A stretch of 64,000 nt of DNA from Chamaea fasciata. Its lineage: Eukaryota > Chordata > Aves > Passeriformes > Sylviidae. The notes below the pieces were generated by a model, which was given only the letters and a program-made list of their open reading frames with translations, made no database searches and was not told the origin of the DNA. Positions 1-10,804 of the stretch are shown piece after piece. Within the stretch, counting starts at the first letter, position 1. Every line of letters starts with the position of its first letter. The DNA is taken from assembly GCA_029207755.1 (NCBI GenBank), contig JARCOQ010000025.1, forward strand, positions 2,968,820-3,032,819, given 5' to 3'. Made by a program: the position numbers and the translations under genes.

Positions 1-1030
1 CATCCCATCCCCCAGGAGCTCCGGCATCCCCGGGATTCCTATGGATTCCAGCAGCCCAAACTGGAAAATTTTGGCTATTTCACCCCAAAAAACCCGAGGG
101 ATTCGGGGCTCCCATGAGAAAGTTGGGTCATCCCAGCACGATTTTATTTAAAATTAAGGTGCAAAACCCCCGTTTTCTGTTCAAATTTCCACCACTGTAA
201 TGGGAGAGGAGGGAAAAACCTCCCAGAAAATCCAGCTGGAGCGGGGAATTCACCCACATTTAGCGAACGCAACTCTCTGCTGCCCTTGGAGCTTCTCGTC
301 CGGCTTATTTTTGTTGTGTCAAGAGCAAAAGAGACAACAACCATCCCTCCTCGGAGGTTTAATTAATATTTGTTAAGGCCGGAATAAGCAACATCTCCGG
401 AACTGCCTGGACGTGGAAGCAGCCCTGGGAATTGGGGTTATTTTTGGGGCTGTCTGGTTCCCTGCACTTGATGTGGGTTTGGGGGTTTTTTTTGTGTGTG
501 TGTGTGGCAAAGGCTTGTCTCAAGGCTTAAAACTGGTTTTTAAAAGAGAATGACTTAAATAAGGAGCCCAGAGCTTTGAGATCGGCAGAGAAAAAGCCCT
601 GCAGAGGTGGGAAATGCCCAGAGGATTCCTGGTTTCTCCTGGAATGCCGGGGTTCCAATGTGGCACAGGCCACATTCCTGGTCTAGCACACACATCGATC
701 CCAGATTAGATAAGGAGTTGTTTATCTAATCTTTTCTAATCTAATCCAGGTTGGTTGAGCAGAAAAAAAGAATGGATGGAGCTTGGAAAAATGGGGAGTG
801 GGAAGTTTGCCAGGATGGGTGAGACCTCCATGCCGGGGTGAATTCCATGAAAACACGACACCAAGGGACAAATCCCCCTTCCCTGTGTGACCATGGGATC
901 CCTGAAGCCCTTTCGGGGTGAATGCAGGGTCAGGGCTGCAGGTATTTGGGATTTCCTGGATAACAGTGGGGCCGTAGCAGCAATAGGATGGATTTTCCAT
1001 GTCTGCAGGAGGGCGGAGGGACACGGCTGA
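1..1030. other. unique intergenic DNA, no gene seen
   Basis: No coding signal is recognised. An AT-rich patch lies at about 140-370, and a (TG)7 microsatellite at 493-506 follows a T-run. A perfect inverted repeat at 703-732 is listed separately. Open frames here are short and resemble nothing I know. Confidence 0.5.
703..732. promoter_or_regulatory. perfect inverted repeat with paired GATA motifs
   Basis: The arm agattagataa (703-713) is exactly complementary to ttatctaatct (722-732), with an 8-base loop. Each arm carries a GATA-factor core (AGATAA at 708-713, TTATCT at 722-727). A bicoid-class homeodomain core, TAATCC, follows at 742-747. The pairing is seen directly. Its use as a transcription-factor site or hairpin is inferred. 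Confidence 0.4.
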
Positions 1031-1635
1031 GTGGGATGAGGATTCCGTGGGATGAGGATTCTATGGGATGAGGATTCCATGGGAAAAGGATTCAGTGGGA
1101 TGAGGATTCCATGGGATGAGGATTCCATGGGATGAGGATTCCATGGGATAAGGATTCCATGGGATAAGGATTCCATGGGATGAGGATTCCATGGGATAAG
1201 GATTCTGTGGGATAAGGATTCCATGGGATGAGGATTCCATGGGATAAGGATTCTGTGGGATAAGGATTCCATGGGATGAGGATTCCATGGGATGAGGATT
1301 CCATGGTATAAGAATTCTGTGGGATAAGGATTCCATGGGATGAGGATTCCATGGGATGAGGATTCCATGGGATGAGGATTCCGTGGGATGAGGATTCCGT
1401 GGGATGAGGATTCCATGGGATGAGGATTCCATGGGATGAGGATTCCATGGGATAAGGATTCCATGGGATAAGGATTCCATGGGATGAGGATTCCATGGGA
1501 TGAGGATTCCATGGGATGAGGATTCCATGGGATGAGGATTCCATAGGATAAAGATTCCATGGGATGAGGATTCCATGGGATAAGGATTCCATGGGATGAG
1601 GATTCCATGGGAGGAAGATTCCATGGGATATGGAA
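1031..1635. repeat. 16-bp minisatellite (about 38 units)
   Basis: The unit gggatgaggattccat repeats head to tail for about 605 bp. The commonest variants are ggataagg for ggatgagg and ccgtggg or ctgtggg for ccatggg. Sixteen is not a multiple of three and the complement of the unit contains no stop codon. All three minus-strand frames therefore stay open and give false proteins of 166-312 residues with a 16-residue period (WNPHPMESSSHGILIP-like). These frames are not genes. Confidence 0.95.
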
Positions 1636-2134
1636 TCCAGCCAGGCCTTTCCCTCTGGAGGTGTCTCTGCTCACAGGGTCCCTCCCACACCGGAGGTTTG
1701 GTCCCCACTTCTTATCCCTGGGCCCAAACAGGGGCGGCTCGGTGGCTTTGGCTTCCCTTGGTGCACGTGTGGTGGTGTCACCGATGCATCCCCGATGTGT
1801 CCCCAGTGTGTCACCAATGTGTCACCAACGTGTCACCCCCTGCAGGAACCCCCCGGGCTCCTGTCCCCACCTGCTTTGGGTGTAAAGGATGGAAAAATAC
1901 CCGGAGGCCTTTGGGCTCCCTCCAAAAAACCCAAACCCAATGTTGAAGTCTAACAGAAGGACCCTATTTGTGGCGTCCTGGTCCTGCCCAAGAACATTTC
2001 CCATTTTGCTCTATCCCAGCAAATTTTTGCAAAGTTTGGAGCTGTTTCCCAGCAAGGATTTTCCCAAATTCTTTCCACAAACTTGTCTTGGGTAGACACA
2101 AGGGACAGTGCTGTGCATGAGTTCTTCCCTCATG
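1636..2134. other. unique DNA, no gene seen
   Basis: Nothing is recognised apart from a short run of 15-bp near-repeats around gtgtcaccaa at about 1800-1840. Confidence 0.4.
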
Positions 2135-2417
2135 TACCCCAATCCTATCCCAATGTCAAGGGATACCCCTCTGTCCCAATGTTTTGGGATATTTTTCTAC
2201 CCCAATGTCGAGGGATATTTTTCTGTCCCCATGCTGAAAGATATTCCTCTAGACCAGTGTTGATGGATACTTTTCTATCCCATTGTTGTGGGATATTTTC
2301 ATATCCCAATGTTGAGAGGTATTTTTCTATCCCAGTATTGCAGGATACTTTTCTATCCCAATGTTTTGGGATATTTTTCTTAAACCCAAATGTTGAGGGA
2401 TATTTTTCTTATCCATT
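2135..2417. repeat. 26-bp degenerate minisatellite (about 11 units)
   Basis: Successive units of the form tatcccaatgttgagggat followed by atttttc recur every 26 bp. The clearest are at about 2275-2380. Outer units differ by several substitutions and small indels, so the array is older or less homogenised than its neighbours. Confidence 0.85.
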
Positions 2418-2487
2418 GTCTTTTCCTGCTGGGCTCTGGAGCCAGCTGCACACGTGATCTGCCTGGGGCATGGCCACTCTGGAGCCC

Positions 2488-2734
2488 TGTTCCCATTCCC
2501 ATCACCATTCCAATTCCCATTTCCATTCCCATTCCTATTCCCATTCCCATTCCTGTTCCTGTTCCCATGCCCGTTCCTGTTCCCACTCCCATTCCCATTC
2601 TCACTCCTGTTCCCATTCCCATTCCTGTTCCCATTCCCGTTCCTGTTCCCATTCCCTTTCCCACCACCGTTCCCACTCCCATTCCCATCCCCATTCCCAT
2701 TCCCGTTCCCGTCCCCATTCCCGCTGCATTCCCA
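2488..2734. repeat. TTCCCA/TTCCTG hexanucleotide array
   Basis: About 245 bp of the hexamer ttccca and its variants ttcctg and ttcccg. The minus strand reads as a glycine/asparagine-rich false open frame and the plus strand as Pro/Ile, Phe/Pro or His/Ser-rich frames. These are the usual products of a stop-free hexamer. Confidence 0.95.
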
Positions 2735-4579
2735 GGGCTCTGCCATGCACAGCCTGTTCAGCAAACATTCCCAGACATTCCCAAACACCCCCAAACATTC
2801 CTGCTCGCGCCTCAGCCGGCCCGGAGCTCTCCTGGGAACAGGTCGGACATGGCGCCCGGCCCCGCTGCAGGTGCAGCCACAGGGGACAGTGGGGCCTTGG
2901 TGGCCCTTTTGGGGGCTCTTTTAGGGCAGCGAGGTTCGGGGGATTCGGGATCAGCCTTTGGACGGAGCCTGACCACAGCAGCGCCTTCCTGGGTGTCTCC
3001 AGGACCCCGATCCTTTCACTCCCTCACCCTCAGGGGGTTGTGCCCCACAGGTCCCTCCCCAAAAACTCAGTGAGTTGATGGGACAGGTGATGGGGCTGAG
3101 ACCCCCCTGGGCAGGTGAATCCCCAAAAAATCCCTCTCCCGGGGAGCTTTTCCCCCTCAATCCCTCCTGCCCCATCATGGTTAATAAAGCCCCAGGAGCT
3201 CAACCTCAGCTTCCCTTCCCCGGGGACTCCCTGGAGCTTTCCAGTCGGGAAACCCCCACACATGTGGCCGGAGCCGCTGCTCATCCCTGCTGGGCCGGGC
3301 TGGGCCGGGGAGGAGCTGCCGGGGAGGGCGGGAAGTGGCCGGAGAGGTCAGAGGGACAGCAAACCTCCCGGCCCGGCCCCGGCCCCAGCTGCCGCACAAA
3401 GAACCCCTTCTGCAAGTGGGGCTGAGCCCTCGGGGGCTTTGGGGAGGGGATTTGGAACTGCCTGAGAGCAGCTCGGTGCCTGAGGAAGTTTGGGAGCATC
3501 AATCCATGGGCTGGGGCACAAGGGATGCTCAGCTGACATCGGGAACCCCCAAATCCCAAATCCACCCTGTCGCCAGATGGACATGAAAAGATTACACTCA
3601 CACTGTCAGGTTGTGAGAACGAGAAAGAAGGAAGGTTTTTTTGGCATTTTGATTTATATGGTTTTTGGAGTTTGATCAGGGATTGGGGGGACGAGGCTGA
3701 CACCTTTCTGACCCCACTGGTCAAACGAGAAGTTCATCAATCTGTCCTTCCCCCAGCAAGGAACGCACAGTTTTACCGAACATCAGTTTTTTGTCCATGT
3801 TGTAATGCGTAAGAAACTCCAGTACAGAAACGTAAAACATCAGAAGGCTGAAAAAATCAGAGCGACACCACCCCTTCTGCTGCGTGGACCAAAAGCACCC
3901 GGAGCGGGCTCTGTGGAAGTCCAGCAGAGCCAGTGCTCGGCTGGCAGCCCCTCTCTCGGTGCTGGGAAGGGAATTTGCTCCTCTGCCGCTCGCCCAGGAC
4001 TGCTGCAGGGAGCGGGGCCGGCTGGTATTTACCGAGGCCGAGGGGCTGCTGGGGCGAGCGCTGAGCAAACAGCTCCGAGCATCCCCGCCCGGAGAGCTCC
4101 CGGAACAAAGGAAACCTTCACAGACGGGCAGAGGGGACAAAGAGCCACCGAAGCGCTGTCCCCGAGGCCACCTGTGGCAGGGACGGAGCCGGGGGACGCT
4201 CAGAGACTGAGCCCAGGTGGGCTCGGGGGCACCTTGCCGTGGGGGGCTCGCAGCCCTCGCTGAGATCAGGGGGAAGGCAGCGAGTGTTTCCCTGTGCCAG
4301 CTTTTCCCTGGACCCCCTCCCCTCACTGGGCTGGGCTGTGCAGACCCTGCAGTCACCCGGAACCCCCAATTTTGCTGCTTTTCGCTCAAAAAAGAGCAAA
4401 GCAGAGCCTCTGGCTCAGCCACTTGTGCTGTGGCCCAAAGGGACACTCACAGCCGGAGCAGGCTGGAGCATCCCTGAGGATCCCAGGCCTCCCCCCCGAG
4501 CCTGGCTGAGGTCTGGCCGGAGCGCTGATGGTCCCTCCTCCAAACCTCCTCTTTGGGGTTGTTGTCTGGTGCAGTTTTC

Positions 4580-4587
<8 letters not shown>
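2735..4587. other. GC-rich unique DNA, no gene seen
   Basis: GC-rich stretches lie at about 3280-3400 and 3960-4110. Part of a dispersed repeat lies at 3071-3122 and is listed separately. Open frames on both strands lack recognisable domains. Confidence 0.4.
3071..3122 (+). repeat. dispersed repeat family, member A
   Basis: About 50 bp (core gacaggtgatggggctgaga, then a cctgggcaggtga-type end) closely match pieces at about 8590-8690 and 10805-10900. The family is not recognised as CR1. Confidence 0.5.

Positions 4588-4610
<23 letters not shown>
4588..4610. repeat. T23 homopolymer
   Basis: A run of 23 T directly precedes an AT-rich island. It could be a retroposon tail on the minus strand, but no retroposon body is recognised next to it. 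Confidence 0.9.
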
Positions 4611-4790
4611 CATATTTAATATTAATGGTAATGACTGTGGCGGGGAGATAATAAAGCTCCCAGCCAGATTAGAAGGGGGTTGGCTCTTATCTGGGCCTGT
4701 TGAAGACTCATGTCTTTCACCTGCTCCTTTAATATCCCCCATCTTTCATTCCTACCGCCGAGCCCCCTCCCACTGTCCTAGAACAAAAGG
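4611..4790. promoter_or_regulatory. candidate conserved regulatory island with GATA motifs
   Basis: This AT-richer island in GC-rich DNA contains attaatggtaatg near its start, AGATAA at 4646-4651 and CTTATCT at 4685-4691, which are two GATA-factor cores in opposite orientation. The base composition contrasts with its flanks. Conservation is inferred and could not be tested. Confidence 0.3.
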
Positions 4791-5015
4791 GGTATTATTG
4801 TCCGGGGTCTTTTCAGGCTGGAGCCAGGAAGACCTCCTCCCTCCCCCAGCCGCTCCCCGAATGTGCAGCAGTTTGAAATGAGCCTTTTTCCTTCCCCGGC
4901 AGGAGATTAGCTCGGTTTGACAAGGCGGTGAACTTTAGGCAGGGTGAAATAGGGTCTCCTTGGGGAGCGCAGGCAGTTCAGCCCTGACTAATTCTGACAA
5001 AGAGAGGCACCGCGG

Positions 5016-5036
5016 AAAAAAAAAAAAAAAAAAAAA
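5016..5036. repeat. A21 homopolymer
   Basis: A run of 21 A is followed by a purine-rich stretch to about 5110. No element body was identified upstream. Confidence 0.9.
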
Positions 5037-6589
5037 GGGGGAAAAAAATTAAAATAAGAAAAACAAGCGGAGAGCTGCAGAGGAGGCAGGAGAGGAGGGG
5101 AGGCTCGGGGGAAGGAGGGAGTGTGGAGGCTGCAGGGAGGAAGCAGGGATGGGAGGCCAGAGGGCACGTTCCCGGCTGGGGCTGGGCTGGGCTGGAACTC
5201 CAGGCTTTGCTCCTTGGTGCAGGGAATCACCTCCCTGAGCAGCCCCAGGGTGAGCACAGCCAGGATTCACAGGGATCCTGCTGCTCCACGGCCACTTTCT
5301 CCCCAAACCCCTTTTCTTTACCATCTCAAATCTGTCCAGGAACCCTTTTTTATCCCGAGCCCTGTGGCAGCAACACCCCAACCTCACTTTTAAAACACAA
5401 ACCAAAGCCTCGAGCTGGCGTGGCCGAGGTAGAGGGTAAAAAAAAAACCAAACCAATAACCCCAAACCCCAGGAAGTGAAAAATGGGGATTTGAATGCAA
5501 AGAAACCCAAGTGCTCCCGTCTAGAGAGTGCTGCTCGTGCGTCAAAGGCCGGAGTTTGTGCAGGGACTTGTGGTGGTGACGTGCCCAGGGTGGGGTGTGG
5601 ATGGAGCCGGGAGTGACGTAGGTGAGGGATTAGAGGAGAGATCGGCAGAGGGAAAGGCGAACCGTTTCCTGTGGCTCATCCCGGGGTGTCTTCCATCACA
5701 AAAAGGCTTTGAAGTGATGCAGGGAAGGCTCTGGGTGAAGGCAATGTGACCTGCGGGGCTGGGAGGAACCAGGCACGGCGTGTTCCCAGCGCTCGGGGCA
5801 GAGGAAAGGGAACCTTCCCCTTCACCTGGGCCCTTCCCAAGCACAGCCCACGCAGGAGCTGCCTCACACGGTGCTGACGGAAAATCCACTTGGGAATATC
5901 CTGTTTTCCTGGGAGGGAAGGCACCGTGTTCTCCTGCAGCTGAGAAACTTCTCTGTTCCATCAGGATTTGAAGCTGCAAATATTTGGTGAAAAGCTGCAT
6001 GCCAGCCTGCCCCAGCCTGCCCACAGACAGGCACAAATCTCGGATATATTTGGGATTTTTTTTCCATTATTGTAAATATTTATGTTTTTATATTTAGGAC
6101 TATGTTTGTCACACTGTGCAGGTGTCTGGCACAGGCCTTGGCACCCTGAAATTCCTTGTCCAAGAGGAAAAGGGGAGGAAAAGGCTGCACAGGAGAGGGC
6201 TGGCAGAGGCCAGGACAGACCCAGGGTTCTGGGCTGTGTCTCCAGAAGCCTTTGGTCCCCACAGGAAGGGACTGTCACTTGTCCCCGAGCACGCCGCTGA
6301 TCTGTCACTCGGGATGTTCCCATCGGAGCTCTGAGCGCGGCGCAGGCTGCAGACAGCACACCGAGGCTGCTGCCACCCGTTCCTGCCAAAATCCCGGCCA
6401 AAATCCCCGCCTGGCCGTGCTCAGAGGTGTGTCCTCCTCACCCAGCACCAGCCCTGCCCGGCTGTCACCCCGTGTGCCCCTCGGCGGGGTGCCCGAGGTG
6501 ACAATGCCCTGCGGGCACGGCCCCAAGCCCCGCCGTGCCTGCCGCCGTCCTGCAGGACATTTCCTGCCCCGGTGGCTCAGCAAACCCCT
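5037..6589. other. unique DNA, no gene seen
   Basis: Mixed-composition intergenic sequence. No CR1, tandem array or recognisable coding segment was found. An AT-rich patch at about 6040-6110 is too short to call. Confidence 0.4.
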
Positions 6590-6720
6590 GAAATCTGCCT
6601 GTCCTGCCAGGAGATTCCTCCCTAATGCTCATTAAGCCGCTTGCAAATCCCCGGCTGAACACGGCTGCACAAGTTTAATAAAGCCAGAGACAGATGCCAT
6701 CAATCATCTGGGCCCGCCAC
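6590..6720. promoter_or_regulatory. candidate homeodomain-motif cluster
   Basis: The island holds ctaatgctcattaagc (two TAAT/ATTA cores), then gtttaataaagcc, and then atcaatcatc, which resembles a PBX/HOX-type site. Regulatory function is inferred from motif density only. Confidence 0.25.
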
Positions 6721-7440
6721 ACATCTGGGGGAAATCCAGGGCCATTCCTCCTCCCCTTTCTTCTCCCCACCTTTGTGTCCCACAAGGACACAGCCCAGGA
6801 ATTACTGGGGAGCTCTGCTGCCATCCCGGGATTCCTGCCCTGTGTCCTGTCCTTGTTCCCCGTCTCACAAACCCCGAGGTTTAGCACGAGTGGCATTTCC
6901 ATCCTGCTGTCCAATGTTTTACCCTTTGGAAGGACCAGGAACGTCCCACAGCGGGATCTCAGCACCCCAATCCCGGTTTTACAAAGCAGGAGAGGGCTGA
7001 GGATGAGGAGAGCAGGGAAGAGGCACAGGAGGCAGCAGGAGCTGGCACTTTGTCCCTTCCCGTTGCACTCTGATTCCTGGCATTGCCTCCTGCGGGGAAG
7101 CAGCGGGAAGACGATCCCTCAGCAGGGCTCAGAGCTCACAGTTTTGGGTTCAGTTCAGAGCAGGGCTCCCCATCTGGAACAAATCCACACCTTTCCCAGC
7201 GGATTCCATCAAGTGGGAGACAACACCTACGGAGCAGATGTTCCCTCTGGAGGAGCCGGGGTCCTTCTCATCCCGGGATGCTGCATTTAGGGAATGCAGC
7301 AACCTCTGCTCGGCCTCAGGGACAGGAGAGCAGCTCCCATTTATTCGTTTTGCAACCTCCTGCCCTTCAAAACTCAGTATTTCAAAGCAGAGGTTCATCA
7401 GCTCCTCGTGGTGGGATGGGGCTCACCCACACTCTGCTCC
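6721..7440. other. unique DNA, no gene seen
   Basis: No repeat family or coding signal is recognised in this stretch. Confidence 0.4.
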
Positions 7441-7448
7441 TCCAATTC

Positions 7449-7472
7449 TTTGTTTGTTTGTTTGTTTGTTTT
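7449..7472. repeat. (TTTG)n microsatellite
   Basis: About five tandem TTTG units followed by ttttgcag. Confidence 0.85.
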
Positions 7473-7519
7473 GCAGCCCTGATAGAAGGTGAGAGACAGC
7501 GAAGAAGACTGGGGGATGC

Positions 7520-7575
7520 GGGCTGATTAATCAATTAAGCCAGAAATTGCAACAATTAATGACCCAAATTTCTTT
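7520..7575. promoter_or_regulatory. ATTA-rich palindromic motif cluster
   Basis: TGATTAATCA at 7524-7533 is a perfect 10-bp palindrome. It overlaps a second ATTA core (caattaag) and is followed by caacaattaatgacc. The arrangement resembles homeodomain dimer or HNF1-like sites, but its spacing is not the canonical HNF1 spacing. Confidence 0.3.
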
Positions 7576-8327
7576 TTTGGGCAGAGCTAAGCTGTGCTCT
7601 GGGGGTGACAAAGCTGCGTGGATGTCACGGGATGCTGCCTGCACCTGGCGGATTTGGATTTTCCAGGAGGTGGAAGAGCCAGTGGGCACAGATTTTGGAT
7701 GGGCACCCTCAGCTGAGGTTATTTCTCCAACTCACCAGGCTGAGCCGGTGTCACCAGGAGGATGTGGCCTCCTCCAGGTCCTTCCTGCTGCCAGGTGTGG
7801 GTGGTGACACAGGCTGGGGTGGGAAAAGTGGGAAAAGTGGGAAAAGTGGCATATGGAGACCCTCATCAGCCTAAAACCAGGCCAGGCCACGTGGTCAGAC
7901 AGATGTGACCCCTGAGGCCACCCTGAGCATGACAAAGGGCACAAAGGGACAACGAGAATGTCCCATTTGTGCCTCAAACCCTCCTGAAAGCCACGAGTCC
8001 ACGAGTCCACCTCTCTCCTCCTCCACTTCTCAGGGCTCTGATGGGAATTCCCGATGGGAATTCCTCTATTTGAGACCACAGGGAAACCAGGAAAAACAGC
8101 CCAGCAGGAGCCACTGCTTAGCTAAAGCCGGCTGCCGAATCAAGTGGTCTTTAAGGGTTTAGTGAGGCTCTTCCCCCTCCACCCCCGGGGCTGCGGCTCT
8201 GCTGTCCCCTGGGTGTCACTCTGGGTGACAGACACTCGGAGCTGGCAGGAGCACGCAGCTCCAGAGCCCCAAACTCGCAGCCCTGCTGGGCTTGGCAGAA
8301 AGCTGGATGTGTATTTATTAAAAGGGG
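7576..8327. other. unique DNA, no gene seen
   Basis: Contains only a short 10-bp tandem repeat (gggaaaagtg, three units, about 7820-7850). No gene is recognised. Confidence 0.4.
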
Positions 8328-8354
8328 AAAAAAAAAAAAAAAAAAAAAAAAAAA
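8328..8354. repeat. A27 homopolymer
   Basis: A run of 27 A after tttattaaaagggg. It might be the tail of an unrecognised retroposed sequence. Confidence 0.9.
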
Positions 8355-8589
8355 GGAAATAAAACAAGAGCGAGACGGGAGGATTTGGTGCTCTGAGCTC
8401 TTGATGCTGCGGCACAAGGATGGGTTATGGATAATGCAGCGCCGCGGGACGGGAATAACGCGCGGGGTTTACTCTGGGTTTGTCTCCAGCAGCCTCCCAG
8501 GGACCCAAAAACGTTGGATCTGAACCCTTTAGTGCATCCAGCTGGGCTGTGGCGGCTCCTGGGGGCCTTTCCCCAGCTCGTGGAGGTGA

Positions 8590-8690
8590 ATTCCTGCAGA
8601 GAGGTGTGCAGGGGAAAATCAGGTGGTGGCTTTGAGTGGGATGGGACAGGGCTGAGCCCCTCCTGGGCAGGTGAGTCCCTGCACAGCACA
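8590..8690 (+). repeat. dispersed repeat family, member B
   Basis: Reads ttcctgcagagaggtgtgca, then a gacagggctgag..ctcctgggcaggtgagtc segment. It matches the pieces at 3071-3122 and 10805-10900 in the same order and strand. Confidence 0.5.
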
Positions 8691-8802
8691 GGTCCGGAAA
8701 AAGCCAAGCTCTTCTTCCCTGGGGGCGGCTCAGGTGGGACAAGTCACCCCCAGCAGCCCGTGGGGAGGATGATCCCTGACACCTCTGATTGATTCCCACT
8801 GG

Positions 8803-9490
8803 AATCGACCTCCCAAAGATCCCCAGGGTGGGTCCCTTGTCGCCATCCAAGGTGACAAAGCTTCCTGCTCGCACCAAGGGGAGGCTCCTACTCAGAGAAA
8901 AGGAAAATCCGGTGGTTTACTGGATTTCTTTTGGTCAGTTCTTCCTCTGGAAGGGAAAAAGGATTCCTGGCTTCTTTTCTGAACTCTTATGTCTAAAGAC
9001 ACATCGGCTTTGCTCTGTGGAGTGGCTGCAGGTGACGCTCAGAAGCACCAAAAATGAGTTTTTGCTGAGGCAGCCCCTTGGGTCGCTGTGCCTGGTGTGA
9101 TTTGAGTCCCAACCTGTGTCCAGTGGAGTGACAAAGGGGGAATCAGGGCTGGTGGGTGAATTCCAGGCTGGGAATCTTGTTCAGGGTGGATTCAGGATTG
9201 TGTAAAGCTGGCTCGGGGTCTGTCCTACTCTAAATTCACAGGATTCTGTCTCAAACCACCCCGAATTTCCTGCCCAGAAACCCCAAAAATGAATTTGTGC
9301 TGAGCCAACCCCTTCAGTCACTGTGCCTGGCATGATTTGTGTCCCAGCCTGTGCCCAGCGGGGTGACAAAGGGGAAATCTGCGCTGGCGGGTGAATTCTG
9401 AGCTGGGAATCTTGTTCAGGGAGGATTCGGGATGGTGCAAAGCTGCCTCGGGGTCTGTCCTGCTCTGATTTCACAGGATTCTCCCTCACT
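8803..9490 (+). repeat. 0.7-kb duplicated module, copy 1
   Basis: Starts near ggaatcgacctcccaaag and is repeated in direct orientation 3.5 kb away (12304-13000). The 5' part (to 9100) is almost identical between copies. The 3' part consists of two tandem units of about 235 bp, beginning ccaaaaatgag at 9048 and ccaaaaatgaa at 9283, and these have diverged much more. I do not recognise the element. It is not CR1. It may be a lineage-specific repeat or a local segmental duplication. Confidence 0.85.
8822..9100 (+). other. shared open frame without ATG, copy 1
   Basis: A 92-codon frame plus stop. It starts at the PRVGPLSPSK segment, passes through VVYWISFGQFFLWKGKRIPG, and ends in a LRQPLGSLCLV-type C-terminus with TGA at 9098-9100. 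The frame in the second copy encodes exactly the same residues. The only four nucleotide differences (8851, 8938, 8962, 9016) are synonymous third-position changes. There is no in-frame ATG in the shared stretch or just upstream, and no domain is recognised. It could be an exon, a relic of a mobile-element ORF, or chance. Confidence 0.3.
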
Positions 9491-10190
9491 GGATTTTGGA
9501 AGCGCTGCCTGAAGGTGTTGGGATGAGCGCAGCCGGGACCGCGGATATCGGGACGCGCTCACAGCTTGTCCCCCTCAGCCTTTCACCCTCAAAGGGAGCA
9601 GGGGAAGGTGCAGAAAACCCCCAGAGGCGTCCCGGATCCCGGGAAGGGCCGGGCTGATCCCGCCGGAGCCGCGCAGTCCGGCCGGGCCGGGAGCCAAGCC
9701 CCGCATGTGGGATCGATTATCCACAGCGGCTTAGAGGGGCTTCTCCCGCTGCCACTCACCCACCCCGCCCGGGTGGCAGCGGGCACGGCAGCGAGGTTTG
9801 CACAGCTGGAATAAATTGCAGGGAGGAGGAGGAGGAGGAGGAGGAGGGGGTTTGGGAGAGACAAAAACCAACATTGAACTCAAGGGGGAAGAAAGACAGT
9901 ATTGGGGGAGGTAATGGGGAAAATGTGTGTGAGACGGGGCGGGGCAAGGGTGGGGGGATTTTATTTACACGCTGTTTGTTTGGGGTTGCCCACACACGGT
10001 GAGAGCTGGGCAGTGGCTGGGCTCCAAAATCCCAGCAGGAGCTGGGGAAGGGAAGCAGAAAGAGGGGGGGAAAAAGAAGGGAAAATGGAAATAGGGACTG
10101 CAGGAGGAAGAGGTGGGGTTAGGCAAGGGGACAATGGTGTGGGACTTGTTTGGGAAGAGAAGGAATTGAGGGGATGGAGATCTCTGGGAC
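9491..10190. other. unique DNA with (GAG)n run, no gene seen
   Basis: A GGA/GAG triplet run lies at about 9820-9848. The DNA at about 9640-9710 is CpG-rich. No coding signal is recognised. Confidence 0.4.
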
Positions 10191-10340
10191 TGGACAGGGA
10201 AATCCCGGGACATTTGCTGTCCCCTCTGGAAAACCCCTGAGCTTGGCCAGGCCTTGTGTTGCCCCTGGACAGGGAAATCCCTGGACTTTTGCTGTCCCCT
10301 CTGGAAAACCCCTGAGCTTGGCCAGGCCTTGTGTTGCCCC
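10191..10340. repeat. 75-bp tandem duplication (two units)
   Basis: The unit beginning tggacagggaaatccc at 10191 recurs at 10266 with only two or three differences, so the duplication is recent. Confidence 0.9.
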
Positions 10341-10444
10341 ACCAGCCTCTGCGGCCACTCTGAGCACCCCTGGGGAGGGATAACCCACCCCAGAGCTCCC
10401 CAGGGAAAGGTTTTATCCTTCCCCCCTCTCCCCCCCCTGCCCCC

Positions 10445-10575
10445 ATGCCATGAAATATTGGAATTAATATAATAACACACCTTAATAATATTATCCCTGG
10501 TCGAGTCCATAAAAGTCCCCTCTTGCATTACGGCATTTGAGAGACTATTAAGTTTTAAGGCCACGAGACCTCCGT
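10445..10575. promoter_or_regulatory. candidate conserved AT-rich island
   Basis: The stretch is rich in AATAAT and TTAATAATATT words (for example ggaattaatataataac near the start and ctattaagttttaagg at the end). It is sharply bounded by C-rich DNA upstream and GC-rich DNA downstream. This is the composition expected of an avian conserved non-coding element. Confidence 0.3.
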
Positions 10576-10804
10576 GAAGGAGAGGAGTCATTTCCATTTT
10601 CCCTCTCTTCCCAGGGCCCTGGGGTTTATGGGGCACTCAGGGGCTGGCACTCATGAGCCCCCGTGGCCCAGGACTGGGGGTCACTGGGGTCCCAGGACTG
10701 GGGTCACGGTGTCCCAGCGTGTCCCCAAGGATGGGACCTTCCAATAAAATGATCTTGGAGTGGTTGATGCTGCTTCCTGGTGCTCGGCTCTTCCCAAATC
10801 CCAA
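10576..10804. other. unique DNA, no gene seen
   Basis: Nothing is recognised beyond short direct repeats around 'ccaggactggggtcac' at about 10670-10710. Confidence 0.4.

Noticed and set aside
736..1708. Long minus-strand open frames of 166-312 codons
   Set aside because: They follow the 16-bp repeat unit in all three frames. The repetition and lack of any domain show they are artefacts.
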